64,000 nt of DNA, taken from contig NC_088939.1 in assembly GCF_033473495.1 (NCBI RefSeq), positions 3,658,001 through 3,722,000 of the forward strand. Direction: 5' to 3'. Numbering within the stretch: the first letter of the stretch is position 1; each line of letters starts with the position of its first letter. Below the pieces are notes generated by a model. The model was not told the origin of the DNA. It saw nothing but the letters and a program-made list of their open reading frames with translations, and did no database searches. The translations under genes were made by a program, and so were the position numbers. Origin of the DNA: Cercospora beticola (lineage: Eukaryota > Ascomycota > Dothideomycetes > Mycosphaerellales > Mycosphaerellaceae). Positions 44,228 to 55,508 of this stretch are shown here, piece by piece.

Positions 44228-45720
44228 CTACAAGGCTTCGCCAACTCGACGTCCGGCGCCTGCACCAGGACTATTACTTCCGCGTACCTCGAACATTTCT
44301 GGCTCGACTACAGGCGAATGCGCGAGCCCAGCTCGCGCCTCCATCAGCTCTCTCTGCCGGGCTGGACTTTCCCTGGTCATATAGCTGGGCGGATTACTCG
44401 GGAAAGAAATTTCGACAGCAGCCATGGCTTCTTCGTATGTGGGCGAAGGCAAAATGGGAGTTTCTGGACTGATTGGAGAAGGAGCCCAATGAAGCAAGTC
44501 CGGATTGGCCCGTACGCTTCCTCTCCAACGACCGTAAGCTGGAGGTGGATTCGCCATCTTTGGAACATCTTTGTCCCACTCGTCAGGCGTCTGCGTCGCC
44601 GCTGCTGTATTGGCCACGATTGGATCGGGACGAACTTCATCGCTTGGCACATGAACTTCAATTGGCATGGGCGGAACAAAAGTCTCCTCCGCATCGTCCC
44701 CCACAGTTGGAATACGTCGGACATGTGGATGGAGGTGATCGCGATGGTTCCGGTGTCTTCGCTGGTGGCCGTGTCGTGTCACCCTCACGAACGTAGGCAG
44801 ATCCTTGTTCCGCCGCTTGCTGTACATGAAGAAGCGGATGAGAGCGTGGGAGAAGACAATGGTAGCCAATAGAATGCCCAGAATGAAAAGGACATGGAAA
44901 GTCATCGTCACTCCGTCGACAGTCATGGCCAGAGCAACATCTACTCTTTTGGTTAGCTGCCGCTAATGTTTGACAGTGATGAGAGATACTTACAAGTGGC
45001 AATAAGAGCGGCGAGCAAGACTGCCGCCATGAAGCACAACAGACCAAGCGGCCCGACTGCACGATGTGCTCTACGTTTGTGCCTGCTGTGTGATCCTCTC
45101 GAGCCATGCGAGCCGGTCCGATGTCTTGTCCATGCTCCATGGTGCCTTCTATGGTGAGACTTCTGCTGCGACAAGTCCGTAATGGAAGGATCGCTCAAGT
45201 CTGGATGGTTGAGTGCCTCAACCGCTCGGCTATTGAACAGAGCTGATTGATGTGCCATTTGTTGTACATTGCGTTGGTAACTCGATGGTGGGCAGGGGAA
45301 ATTATTCAAATCCCTCGAGCTCGTCGTGCTAATCGTTGATGCTGAATTTGGTGGGCTGGGCAAGACTTCTGGTCTTGGAGTCGAGGCCCTCACAGGAAAG
45401 CGAGTGTGTGCTGGGTGATGCCGTGGAGATCGGGGAACTGGCGATGGTGGATGCGAGCGGAGAGGGGCATCTGGTTGAATGGGCTGGAGGTTGGCTTCAG
45501 CAGGTGACCTGTTCGCAGCTCCTCCTGCTGATTGAGGGTGTATTGGTGATGTTGGTGAGCTCGCCACTGATCCAAATACTGAAGTTCGAAGCAGAAGGCG
45601 AACATTGTCTTGTACGCGTGACAATCGCGAAGGTCGCGCGTCCTCGACGATCCCAGATTCCAGCGCGGTCGAGTCTGGCAATGGTGATGCGGGCGGCATG
45701 GCTGTGCCAAAGTGTTGCAT
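44228..45720 (-). CDS. Two-pass membrane protein with PY motifs (putative ubiquitin-ligase adaptor)
   Basis: Two exons: 45720-44994 and 44940-44228; 53-nt intron (GTAAGT..GAGTAG, branch GCTAACC); 479 aa. Residues 1-220 are Pro/Ser/Arg/His-rich and likely disordered. Two hydrophobic segments (GLLCFMAAVLLAALIATYV and FHVLFILGILLATIVFSHALI) are joined by a short loop; the first is completed across the splice site. The C-terminal tail carries PPxY motifs NPPPAYGRW and NPPSYMTRE plus a related SPTYEEAM. PPxY motifs bind WW domains of Nedd4/Rsp5-type ubiquitin ligases; membrane proteins with them often act as Rsp5 adaptors. No family is recognised, so the adaptor role is inference from motifs. Confidence 0.78.
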
Positions 45721-46719
45721 TGTGCTTGTCTATTAGAACATACGCTGCTCATGAACGAAGGAAGCAGACGAGGAGAGAAGATATCAACAAGAACAACTTC
45801 AACACCTAACGAAGCAGTGAATCAGAAGAACAGAAGTAACATAGACCATCTGCAAGGTGCCGGCGCTCATCTAAAAGAAAAGTAAACAATACATTCCCAG
45901 TGCCTGCACGCTCATGCCCGTGAATGCCGTTACGGTGCCCTTTCTCGCCACAGAGTCACTGGTGAAGGCCAACTTGGCGGCCCTAGCCCAAATACAATGA
46001 GTACACCTTACTGCAGCTCGGCCGCCATGCAGTCACGCACAGCCAGTCGTGCACAACGAGCAGCGCAATCAGCAGACACACCAGATCGCCATGTTGCACA
46101 AAGCATCTCCAGCTTCGGTGGTGTTTCGCAAGGGCGCTCCTTGTTGACGCCGCTGCGCCAGGGCAAGTCAGCGCTCATCTGCTCTTGTCAAACCGACGGC
46201 GATGGGCAGAGACGCGTCGGGAGCGGCGTCGCGGCAGTTCGTGGCAGCAGAGAGATGCGTTCGTGAGAGCACTTCGAAACGGCGTGTGGTGATGTTTCAG
46301 GTTGCAAGGACGCTAACTAGTTAGAGCAGAGATGCAGATGGAAGGAGTGAGCTCCGCCAATCATTGCACTTTCCACGCCAAACCTGAGAATACAAGACGA
46401 CTGTACTTCTATCTTGACATCCCGCATAGGCGACGCGCCAGTGAGAGTGGAAACATTGTCGATGTTCCAGCACACCTGTTTGGGACGTGCAGGGCGTTCT
46501 ATGTACTTCGAGACTCCAGCCTTGGGTTACACGTTACACGCATGCTTGCTCCAGATTTCTTTCTGGTCAGCGCCTCCAGAAGAAACTCAGACAGCCGTTT
46601 CGCTCTTCTCGTGCCGAGGAGGCTCTCTCCTATCCGCTTGGTATACTCTCGGAGATTTTTCCCAGCTCGCAAGCTTGTGCTGGTCTGGCCTTCTACTGGC
46701 GATCTCCAACAACTTCTGC
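45721..46719. other. Intergenic region
   Basis: 1 kb between the promoter of the PY-motif gene and the 3' end of the xylitol dehydrogenase gene. Short frames only; no repeat or RNA gene seen. Confidence 0.5.
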
Positions 46720-47866
46720 CTACTCTTCGACGCCCTCGATCAGCGTCTTGATACCCTTCGCGGCCTTGACATCTCCAAAAGCCTTCTCTGCGTCCCTGAA
46801 TTTCACCTTTCCAGTGATGAGAGACTTGACATCCACTCGCCCGCTCTCGATCAGCTGCAGGGCTAGCTGGTAATCACCGGCGGAGTATCTGAAAGACCCC
46901 TTGACGTTAAGCTCCTTGGAGCACATCGCAGCGATTGGAAACACAATATCGCTCTTACCCATGCCACCTTGCACGTAGTTTCCACCTACTCGCAGAGTGT
47001 GAATTGACGTCTGGATGGCTGGCTCAGCTCCACTCGCGTCAAGGACAACGTCCGCACCAGGTCCGAGTTCGGCATCAGCAATAATGCGTCGTGCAGCATC
47101 CTCTGCAGACTCCTTCTGTGAGAGCACACCATGTGTCGCAGCGTATTTCTTTGCGAAGTCGAGACGCTCAGCATTGATGTCAACGGCGACGATCTTGGAA
47201 GCCCCAAAAGCCTTGGCTACAGCCATGCATAGGAGACCGACAGGTCCTGCGCCAAACACGACAACACTGTCACCCGGTTTCACCTGCCCTTGTTTCGAGA
47301 TGTGCACACCAACTGCCAATGGCTCCATCAATGCTCCTTCCTCGAGTGACACACTCTCTGGCAGCTTATAGCAGAAGTCCTCCGGTAGTGCATAGTATTT
47401 TGCCAGCGTGCCGTCGAACGGCGGAGTAGCAGCAAATGCCATGTCCGGGCACAGGTTGTACTTTCCTTCTCTGCATCTCACACATCTTCGGCAGGGAACA
47501 CCAGGCTCCATTGCGACTCGGTCGCCAACTTTCAAGCTCTTCACACCCTCGCCCACCTGTGTGACAACACCGCTGCTCTCATGGCCCAAGACCATTGGAT
47601 CTTTTACGACAAAATGGCCGATGGCGCCATGAACCCAATAATGGACATCGCTGCCGCAGATCCCAGTGAATTTCGTGTTAACAATGACATCGTAGGGCGA
47701 TTTCAGCTGAGGTACAGGACGGTCTTCGAACTTGACACTCCCGGCCTTCTCGAGGACAAAGGACAGGTTCTGCGGTTCTTGTTAGCATCCGTTAATCCTA
47801 GGATGAGGACCTTGGTGGTTTCGTGGACCCCGCGCAATGGCCACAGCAACGCACCTCCGCACCCAT
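46720..47866 (-). CDS. Xylitol dehydrogenase (D-xylulose reductase), zinc MDR family
   Basis: Two exons: 47866-47855 (12 nt, only MGAE) and 47769-46720; 85-nt intron with a perfect TGCTAACA branch site; 353 aa. The zinc-dependent alcohol dehydrogenase plan is complete: catalytic zinc Cys in GICGSDVHYW, GHESSG and EPLAVGVH; structural-zinc cysteines in CRRCVRCREGKYNLC. The Rossmann motif is GAGPVG, and VAVDIN after beta-2 carries the Asp that selects NAD+. The SDVHYW and FVLEKAGSVKFEDRPVP blocks fit polyol dehydrogenases of the xylitol/sorbitol group. It converts xylitol to D-xylulose in pentose catabolism. One XlnR-core-like GGCTGA (complement at 47981-47986) lies upstream. L-arabinitol or sorbitol as substrate cannot be excluded. 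Confidence 0.92.
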
Positions 47867-48680
47867 TTTTAACAATTTCCAAGGATCTTGTGGACTGTTT
47901 GAGGATGAGGTTTACTCGGAGGAGTGAATGAGGAGGCAATGCTTTGCGGTGAGGAACCTAACTTTTTGTTGCTGAACAGTTCAGCCGTGATTGCTGAGAC
48001 TACATTTTGACAACAGCCCACTTGACGAGCTCGTGACGGAGCTGGACATTCGGCGGGACAATTATGGTGTTCGAGTCTGGCATTTTAGGCGCGGTCCGAG
48101 TCGCATTTTCCCGGCTGTACGGCTTAGTCAAGAATTCTGGACATCTCCTGACCATGTCCCTCCCACAATCCCGCACTTCACCGAACAGAGAGACAATGGG
48201 GAAACGCCATGTCAAAGCATGTCAAGGTGCCCTGCAGAAGCCACAGAAGAGATAGGACAGCTCCACAGATCTGTCCCGCGATTCTTATTCGCCTACTAGA
48301 ACTACGATGCCAAGACACTCCTTATCAGTTGTCAAGCTGATTGCAACAACATGGTAGCACGAGCTTTTCCTGGGATCCGTGTTGCCTTATCGCAAGGCAA
48401 TCCCATCGAGTAAGAGATGGTCTTGCTCCAATGACCTGCCACTGGCCGCTGCCCGCGGCCGCGACTTAGATCCCCTGCAAAAAATCTCGAGCTCAGTACA
48501 TGGTTGGTCTTATTGGGCGTAGGCACGCAGATAAGTATGGAGGGACAGAATGGACGCCATGTTGACGACTGGCATCGAACGATATAAGACTCATAAGCAG
48601 TCTTCTTCGCTCCCTCCACATCCTTGAATAATCTGATAGTCTCACACAGACATCGTTGCTGATCAACGGAACAAGCAGCC
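47867..48680. promoter_or_regulatory. Shared divergent promoter with GATA-factor-type sites
   Basis: 814 bp between the starts of the xylitol dehydrogenase and Dur3 genes. HGATAR motifs occur at 48250-48255 (AGATAG), 48322-48327 (complement TGATAA), 48387-48392 (complement CGATAA), 48529-48534 (AGATAA) and 48634-48639 (TGATAG), all in the half nearer Dur3. In ascomycetes AreA/NIT2 GATA factors activate urea-uptake genes under nitrogen limitation. No gene seen. Confidence 0.55.
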
Positions 48681-50845
48681 ATGGCGACAAGCCCGCCGCT
48701 TAGCCAAGCTACTGGCTATGGAGTAATCATTGGTCTTGGATTCCTCTTTGCGTAAGTAGTCATGACGGCAGACTAGGCATTTAACCAAATCACTAATATG
48801 GATCTGCAGCTTTGGAATGATGCTCACGACCTTTGTCCTCAAGCGCTACAATAACGAACTTCAGACTTCGGAAGTGTTCAGCACTGCAGGTCGAACCGTC
48901 AAATCTGGTCTCGTCTCCTCCGCCGTAGTTTCATCCTGGACATGGGCAGCAACACTTTTGCAGTCTTCCTCGATCGCATATCAGTATGGTGTCAGCGGGC
49001 CATTCTGGTACGCCTCTGGTGCTACTGTCCAGATCATTTTGTTCGCCACGATTGCCATCGAGCTTAAACGCAAAGCACCGAATGCTCACACTTTCCTCGA
49101 AGCCATTCGTGCCAGGTATGGACCTGTCACTCACGGCGTCTACATTGTTTTCGGCCTGATGACCAACATCCTGGTAACGGCAATGCTTCTGACCGGAGGC
49201 TCAGCTGTTGCTACTTCTCTCTGCGGCGTGTCTACGGCCGCTGGCTGCTTCCTTCTCCCAGTGGGCGTGGTGCTCTACACCATGTTCGGAGGAATCAAAG
49301 CGACCTTCTTGACAGATTACATTCACACTGTGGTGATTTTGGTCATCATCTTGACCTTTGCCTTCACGGCTTATGCCACAGGATCTCAACTTGGAAGCCC
49401 AAGCGCTGTATATGATCTCCTGATGGAGGCCACTGAGCGACACCCTGTGGAAGGCAATGCCGGCGGATCTTACCTGACCATGAGGTCCAAGGGGGGGGTC
49501 ATCTTCTTCGTGATCAACATTGTTGGCAATTTCGGTAAGCCGCGAATTTCCACGAAGGTCATCGATCACGCACTAATATCATGTAGGCACGGTGTTCATG
49601 GACAACGGCTACTACAACAAGGCCATCGCAGCCTCGCCTGTCCATGCTCTCCCAGGCTACATTGCCGGCGGTCTGTCTTGGTTCGCAATTCCATGGCTAG
49701 CGGCCACCACAATGGGTCTGTCAGCCCTTGCTCTCGAGAACAACCCAGTCTTCCCGACATACCCCAACCGCATGGATCCAGCAGATGTCAGCGCGGGGTT
49801 GGTCCTCCCAAACGCAGCCGTCGCTCTTCTCGGTTCAGGAGGAGCCGCAGCGACCCTTCTTCTGATCTTCATGGCCGTGACATCTGCTATGTCGGCGGAG
49901 CTGATTGCCGTGTCTTCGATCTGGACATACGATATTTACAAGACATACATCAACCCAAATGCGAGCGGCAGACGACTGATCTACATGTCTCACACGAGCT
50001 GTGCTGTCTATGCGCTCTGCATGGCCGCTTTCTCCACTGGCCTGCACTACGCTGGAATTTCAATGGGCTATCTCTACCTCCTGATGGGCGTCATCATCAG
50101 TGGAGCAGTCCTGCCATCGACTCTCACACTCCTCTGGAGCAGACAAAGCTGGACAGCCGCGACCTTTGCTCCGCCACTGGCACTTTGCTGCTCCGTGACT
50201 GGCTGGCTAGTCCAGGCTAAAGTGCAATATGGAGAATTGAGCGTGACGACTACCGGCTCAAACTACCCAATGCTGGTCGGCAACGTAGTGTCACTTCTCG
50301 CTCCCGCGATCTTCGTGCCCATCCTCTCCCTCGTGTTCCGCACACCAGCATACGACTGGGTCAGCATGGCTCAAATCCGCAAAGGCGACGATTCAGATCT
50401 TGCAGCCGCCGCCCAGGTTGACCTCGAAATGATCCCAGGGGAACAAAGCAAACGTCAAGAAGAGGAAGCCGCAGAGCAATCGAAACTGCTCCGCGCCAGC
50501 AAAATCGCTCGCTGGCTGACAGTCGCCATGACTTTATCTTTCCTCATCCTGTGGCCAATGCCCATGTACGGAAGCTCATACATTTTCTCCAAGAAATTCT
50601 TTACTGGCTGGGTCGTCGTCGGAATTCTTTGGCTCTTCTGCAGCTCGTTCTGCGTGGGATTGTATCCTCTGTGGGAAGGCCGAAAGACCAGCGTCAGAAC
50701 TGTCAAAGCTATCTTCAAAGACATCACTGGTCGCGGCAGCCCACACGTCCATCATGGACAACCTGTCTTCCGGGAAGAGGATGAATCGGAGAAGGAACAT
50801 TCCAAGAAGACTTCTACTCCACCACAAGTCGAAGTCGAGCATTGA
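48681..50845 (+). CDS. DUR3: Urea active transporter, Dur3 type (sodium:solute symporter family)
   Basis: Three exons: 48681-48751, 48810-49534, 49587-50845; introns of 58 and 52 nt; 684 aa. About 15 hydrophobic segments match the SSS fold. Dur3-like blocks include STAGRTVKSGLVSSAVVSSWTWAAT, QYGVSGPFWYASGAT, YTMFGGIKATFLTDYIHTVVI, FMDNGYYNKAIAASP and AVTSAMSAELIAVSSIWTYDIYKTYI. These proteins import urea (some also polyamines) with protons at the plasma membrane. The second splice junction rebuilds GNFGTVFMDNGYY, a conserved segment. A run of eight G at about 49490 in exon 2 keeps the frame. GATA sites upstream suggest nitrogen control. Confidence 0.94.
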
Positions 50846-51008
50846 AGACGAGTCGATATTGGATGAGCTTTACGAATTACGACCACGACTTGGTGATACC
50901 AATGTACTGCAATACTTATATATCTAATATAGTGCAAAAGAGCCTTTGAGGTACTCGATGCGACTTGGCATGTAGCTGAGGTCTAAAGCCAGTTGTGCGA
51001 AATCTTGT

Positions 51009-51700
51009 CTACGACTCACCACAAACTTCCACAACACTGCTCACAGGATAGATTCCGTAGCCCAGTACCTCCACCTCGGTCTGCACAGGGTTCTCTTCAC
51101 TGTTCAGCGCACACGACTTTCGGCTATCTCCTTGTTCGCAAGCATAGTCTGGCGTTTCGCCATCTTTGATCGTGAATGTTGCATTCTGTACCACGCTGTT
51201 GCGGTAAGAGTAGTATTCAAGAATGTCCTTTACACAAATTAGTCATGTAGATCAACACACGAATCGTTGAAGAACATACGATCGAAAGGTCCCCCGCCTT
51301 CTTCTTCTCACTTCCCGGCGTAACACGAGCCCAGTAATCTGAATTGTGGTAGCCCAACTCGAAGACAGACGTGCAAAGTTGGTAGCAAATTGGAGCATCA
51401 CAGCCGTTCCTGTTCGTCAATGTTAATCTCATTTCTCGGGAGTTCTTTCGTCAAGGAAGGGAAGTCTTCTCGGGTGTGCTTGACTTACCATGCTATCTCG
51501 CAAGTATGAGTTCCATCGCCGCCCTGCTGAGGCACGGCGCCTGGACGAGAAATATTGAACTTCAAAGAGTGCGATTCCGCAGGGGCACTGATATCTTCAG
51601 CTTGGAATGGAAAGATTTGAAAATGCTGCTGTGCAGATGATGAAGTGATGGAAAGAAAAGTGACAAGTGCTGTGGAGGAGATCGTCGAGAAGTGCATCAT
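51009..51700 (-). CDS. Small secreted cysteine-rich protein, function unknown
   Basis: Three exons: 51700-51489, 51409-51280, 51227-51009; introns 51410-51488 and 51228-51279; 186 aa. A signal peptide (about residues 1-23, ending SITSSSAQ) is followed by a mature part of about 163 aa with seven cysteines (THTC, NGC, PIC, QLC, YAC, KSC, EVC). Each intron removal restores a single reading frame: AW|NGCD at the first junction and LSI|DILEYY at the second. No family is recognised. Size, signal peptide and Cys content fit the general profile of fungal secreted effector-like or apoplastic proteins, but that class is defined loosely and no host is known here. It converges on the Dur3 gene, 163 bp away. 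Confidence 0.75.
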
Positions 51701-52406
51701 GGATCGGAAGTAGCTTCGAGGTAATGGTGCAAAGCAAAAAAGGCGTTGACTACCATATAAACTTATACCTGTATCTACTTGCCTGGATGCTCGCCTACGC
51801 TGTATTAATAGCCAGCAAGCTGAGCTGAACCATTTTCATTGCAATCTGGATGGCAACACGAGAAAAAGGTTGCACCAGAAGGATCGCCAAGGCCTCAATG
51901 CGGGTACCTGGCAGACTGATGTGGTCACTCGTGGCTTCAGAACCCGGCAACTGCATTCCACGCGTCTTTTACTGTCCTCGCTAGGAAAGCGCGGGATCCA
52001 GGCGGCTTCGGAGCAGTCGTATGTCTTCTCATACAATCATTCATTCATGCTACGTGATGTCGTCTGCGGCTGTGATTGATACTGCCGTCATGGCTTGCTC
52101 CTTCTGCAGCCTGCGTGCTCCAAGGGCTGAAGTCGGCACTCATAGCCGGATCGTAGCCTTTCGAGGAGTTGGTAGCGCCTATAGTCTGCCATATTCCCGC
52201 CTGTTGGGTGATTTGTCACACCTGTGTGCGACAAAATCTGGCAGTGTGTGGAGGGTGTCTCGTCATGGAAATGTTCGCAGCCAGCGCCGCGGATGGCCAT
52301 CTGTTAGGTTAAAGCGTTCCTTCTTTCCGAATAATTCCTGGCAACTTTGGCAGAGGTGGTGTGATCAGATATTGGTAAAAGTCCAGCACGCGAAGGATGC
52401 CTCCTA
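51701..52406. other. Intergenic region
   Basis: Promoter of the secreted-protein gene and 3' flank of the CSN7 gene. A forward frame (52021-52509) has no protein-like features and overlaps the CSN7 3' end. No gene supported. Confidence 0.5.
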
Positions 52407-53327
52407 CTATTTGGATCCCTTGCCCGTCAGCTTTCCCAATATACCACCACTCCTCTTTTTGCCTCCAGCTGCACGGCCGCCATCATCGAGGTCCATGGCA
52501 TCATCGTAGTCTTCGTCCTCGTCTGCCTGATCACGCTTATTGGCGCCTCGGGTATTGGGGCCTGGTCGAGAGCCCATGATGCCTCCGTCGCTCTTTCCAC
52601 CCTTCTCAGCTTGTTCGGTGACGGCTTTGAACTGCTTGTCTGCCTTTGACTCTCTCTTGGCGCGCTTCTCTGCATCCGCCTTGACCTTCCGAATCTCCGC
52701 TTCCAGCTGTTCGAGCACGGCATCGCAACGTCCACTCCAAGCGGCCAATTCTGACACCATAGTCTGAATGCTTCCTGGGGCAATGTCTCGGAGGGGTGCT
52801 ACTGAGGTGATGACAACAGTCTGAGCGGCTGGGTTCAGGGTAGCAGTAATGAGATTGCTGTAGATGGCCTGGGTAACGAGGTGCTCCAGGTCGACAGTCG
52901 AGGAGAGATCGAGGCGGGAGCAGAGCGAGGCATAGTTGAGTGTCGAGGCATTGCCCTTTTCGGCGGCAAAGCTGAGGAGTGAGAGCAGGCGCAACTTCAG
53001 CGCTTGAGCATCAGAGAGTGCCGGAAGGCCAGAAGTGGCTATTGCTGTGTCAGTTGGGATCTGGGATGCGTTGTTCTGATTATGCCTACACTTGTATGTT
53101 TCCCACGTGCCCCAAGCAAAGGTCTGGAGGAGCGTGAGGGTAGGGGCGAACTGCTCATTGTCGGCCAGAGCGCGAATGTTGGGCTGTTGCAGCAGCTCGG
53201 CGAAGACGTAGGTGTTTGGTGCTGATGTCGCCTGTTGCACCAGGTCGGCGGCTGCTCGTGGTGAGTTGGCGGATTTGGCCAGTGCCACAAAGGGCGCCAG
53301 CGCGTTGATGGCTCGAGACTGGTCCAT
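52407..53327 (-). CDS. COP9 signalosome subunit 7 (PCI domain)
   Basis: Two exons: 53327-53090 and 53044-52407; the 45-nt intron (GTAGGC..CTGACACAG) is a multiple of three and stop-free, so the frame is open through it. Splicing joins TYK to SIATSGLPALS. 291 aa. The PCI core is recognisable: LSDAQALKLRLLSLLSFA, the winged-helix part LDLSSTVDLEHLVTQAIYSNLITATLN, then a coiled coil (AVLEQLEAEIRKVKADAEKRAKRE). The C-terminal 60 residues are Gly/Asp/Lys-rich and disordered. CSN removes NEDD8 from cullins and in filamentous fungi affects development and secondary metabolism. The chosen start MDQSRAINAL fits the CSN7 N-terminus; an upstream in-frame ATG would add noncanonical residues. Confidence 0.85.
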   Translation of the reverse strand: MDQSRAINALAPFVALAKSANSPRAAADLVQQATSAPNTYVFAELLQQPNIRALADNEQFAPTLTLLQTFAWGTWETYKCRHNQNNASQIPTDTAIATSGLPALSDAQALKLRLLSLLSFAAEKGNASTLNYASLCSRLDLSSTVDLEHLVTQAIYSNLITATLNPAAQTVVITSVAPLRDIAPGSIQTMVSELAAWSGRCDAVLEQLEAEIRKVKADAEKRAKRESKADKQFKAVTEQAEKGGKSDGGIMGSRPGPNTRGANKRDQADEDEDYDDAMDLDDGGRAAGGKKRSGGILGKLTGKGSK

Positions 53328-53630
53328 GATCGTGTGGTCGATCGAACAGCGACAGAAGAGGAAGTGGTATGAGAGATGGATGGACTCTAAGTTAGAGCTC
53401 ATCGACCACGCCAAGCCGCGCGGGGCGCGACGTTCCACCTCGCGTCACCATCTCCTCCCTCCTTCCATCCTCTACGCGTCAACGCCTTCACTGACTTCGC
53501 GACATCCACGCCAAGCTGTCTGGCAATACCTCAGGAACACCTCACTGACGTGAGATGGGGATGCGACCTGAACTTGACCGACATTACGAAATGTTCTATG
53601 AGGAATGTCTAGAAGCCGACCGCCACCAAT
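53328..53630. other. Short intergenic region
   Basis: Promoter of the CSN7 gene and 3' flank of the P450 gene; no gene. Confidence 0.5.
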
Positions 53631-55508
53631 CTACCACGAAGTCATAGTCGCCAATTCTTTCGCACTGCTCTCTTTGGCCGGATGCGTCTTTTCAACTTCC
53701 AAGATCAGCTCAGCATGCCTATCACTACGAGGCACAATTCGCGCCTCAAAAGGTGCCGGATGGCTGACTAGTCCGGCCACCATTTGCGTGTCTGGTTCAA
53801 TGACATTGCCCTTCGCATCAAGCGCCTTTGCAATGTCAAACACCGCCAGCGTCTTGGCCACAGTCAAGAAGACCGATGACTGAGCGAGCAGCCGACCAGG
53901 ACAAATGCGCCGGCCGAAACCAAATATGATATTACGCGGATCCATCTCCGGCTGTGGCCCCATGAAACGGTCTGGATTGAAAGCGGTCGGGTTCGTGTAC
54001 AGCTTCGAATCCATTACCATGTCCCTGGCGAACGTCAGCATTGAATGGGGCAGCCTGGTCCATTGTTACGCACCACACAGCTGGAATCACCATGGCGCCC
54101 TTCGGTAAAAAGTAGCCATCGTATTCAAAGTCCGCTGTCAGCTTATGTGTTAGTCCCGCAGGAAGCACAGGACGCCATCGTAGGCACTCTTTGACGACCG
54201 CTTCGATATATGGCAGTCGTGCACGATCTCCCATCTCCGGTAGGCGCTCTGAGCCAACAACGCGATCGATCTCTTCCCGAGCCTTGTGCTGTACTTCCGG
54301 GTGAAGCATCATTGCCATGAAGAACAGTGCAGTCGTACTGACAGTCTGGCGCAGCTTATCAGCATAACATAACACCTGATCAGAAATTGATAGTCATACC
54401 GTGTCCGCGCCCCCCGCATACATCGACTGTGCGGTCCACATGGCACTGTGGGCTGCCGCTCCTTCCAACCGGCCTCCTGCTTGATCGTGAAGATTTGAAA
54501 CGAACGAAGGCACTGCAGTCCCCTTTGCCCGCTTCATCTCGACGAACTTGAACGGTCTCTCCGCGGATGCGTCTGCTGCTGCAGCAAATTCTTTTCCTGT
54601 CCGCTTCCATGCGCTGCCAGGAAACCAGTCCGGCACAAATCTTACTGTTGATGCATTAGAGTGAGCTGATTCTGGTATGCTAATGACCTACGCCAGGGAA
54701 AAAAATCAACAGCCCACGCGCCCGGCTGCGCGGCGACACTGATCTGCTCCAGTGCCGTCTCTATGAGGTCCACCAATGGGTCATTCGCCTCCGGCTCGGC
54801 AGTATACCCATAAGCCAGGTCAAGAATCACTGAGCCAGCTTCTCTGGAGCATCATTAGCGATTGTCTTTGCCATACCTCGTTGGACGCACTTTCGGATTT
54901 GCCGCCAGAACGTCTCCGGTTTACGAAGCACCCGTAGCAGGAATCTACGCGTCTCGACATCTTGGACATGTTCGTGTCGTGACATTGCAGCCGCTGTTCC
55001 CATGAATGCATGGAACTGTCGCCGCGCTAAACGATGCCTGTAGTCGTCCTTCGGCTGCAACGCGACATTATGGCCCCAATGGCATCTGTAAGGGTTATCA
55101 GCGGGCTCACGTCTTCCTCTGTCATGATCACTGCTTACATGTTCTGCATGAACTCGGCATGCGGTCGCTCTGCGCTCGAGCCACATTTCCTCTCGAGGAT
55201 CTCGAATGCGCTCTCATAGTCGTGTAGGACAATGATCGTGGAGCCAAAGACGGTTAGAGATGTAACATTGCCTGCAAGATCAGTACGGCAATGGAACCCA
55301 AGCGCTACAGCCATTACACACCGAACTGCTCTTTGTGCGACTCCCAGTGCACCCAGTCTCGACTGCCTTTTGGTGGCAGATCGAAGATATTTCCGAGAAG
55401 CGGAACACCTTTTGGACCAGGAGGGAGATTTTTGGGCTTCGCGGTTGCGAGCTTGAATAGAAGGAACGCGATACCCGCCGATGCGACGAGTGCGACGATT
55501 GTGATCAT
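53631..55508 (-). CDS. Cytochrome P450 monooxygenase (microsomal class II)
   Basis: Seven exons: 55508-55322, 55271-55139, 55085-54877, 54829-54692, 54644-54400, 54345-54074, 54024-53631; 525 aa, every junction GT..AG and in phase. Features: N-terminal anchor (MITIVALVASAGIAFLLF) and hinge LPPGPKGVPLLGN; I-helix YAGGADTT formed across intron 5; ExxR at Glu357-Arg360 (KECLRWRP); NPDRFMGP; heme loop FGFGRRICPGR with Cys435. The overall look (DWVHWESHKEQFG, FFPWLRFVPDWFPG) is that of the large fungal group annotated as O-methylsterigmatocystin-oxidoreductase-like, where most members have unknown substrates. No polyketide, terpene or peptide synthase lies nearby, so a biosynthetic cluster is not supported. 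Confidence 0.93.

Noticed and set aside
46720..51008. Catabolic cluster of xylitol dehydrogenase and Dur3
   Set aside because: Only two adjacent genes of different pathways; a shared promoter alone does not support a functional cluster.
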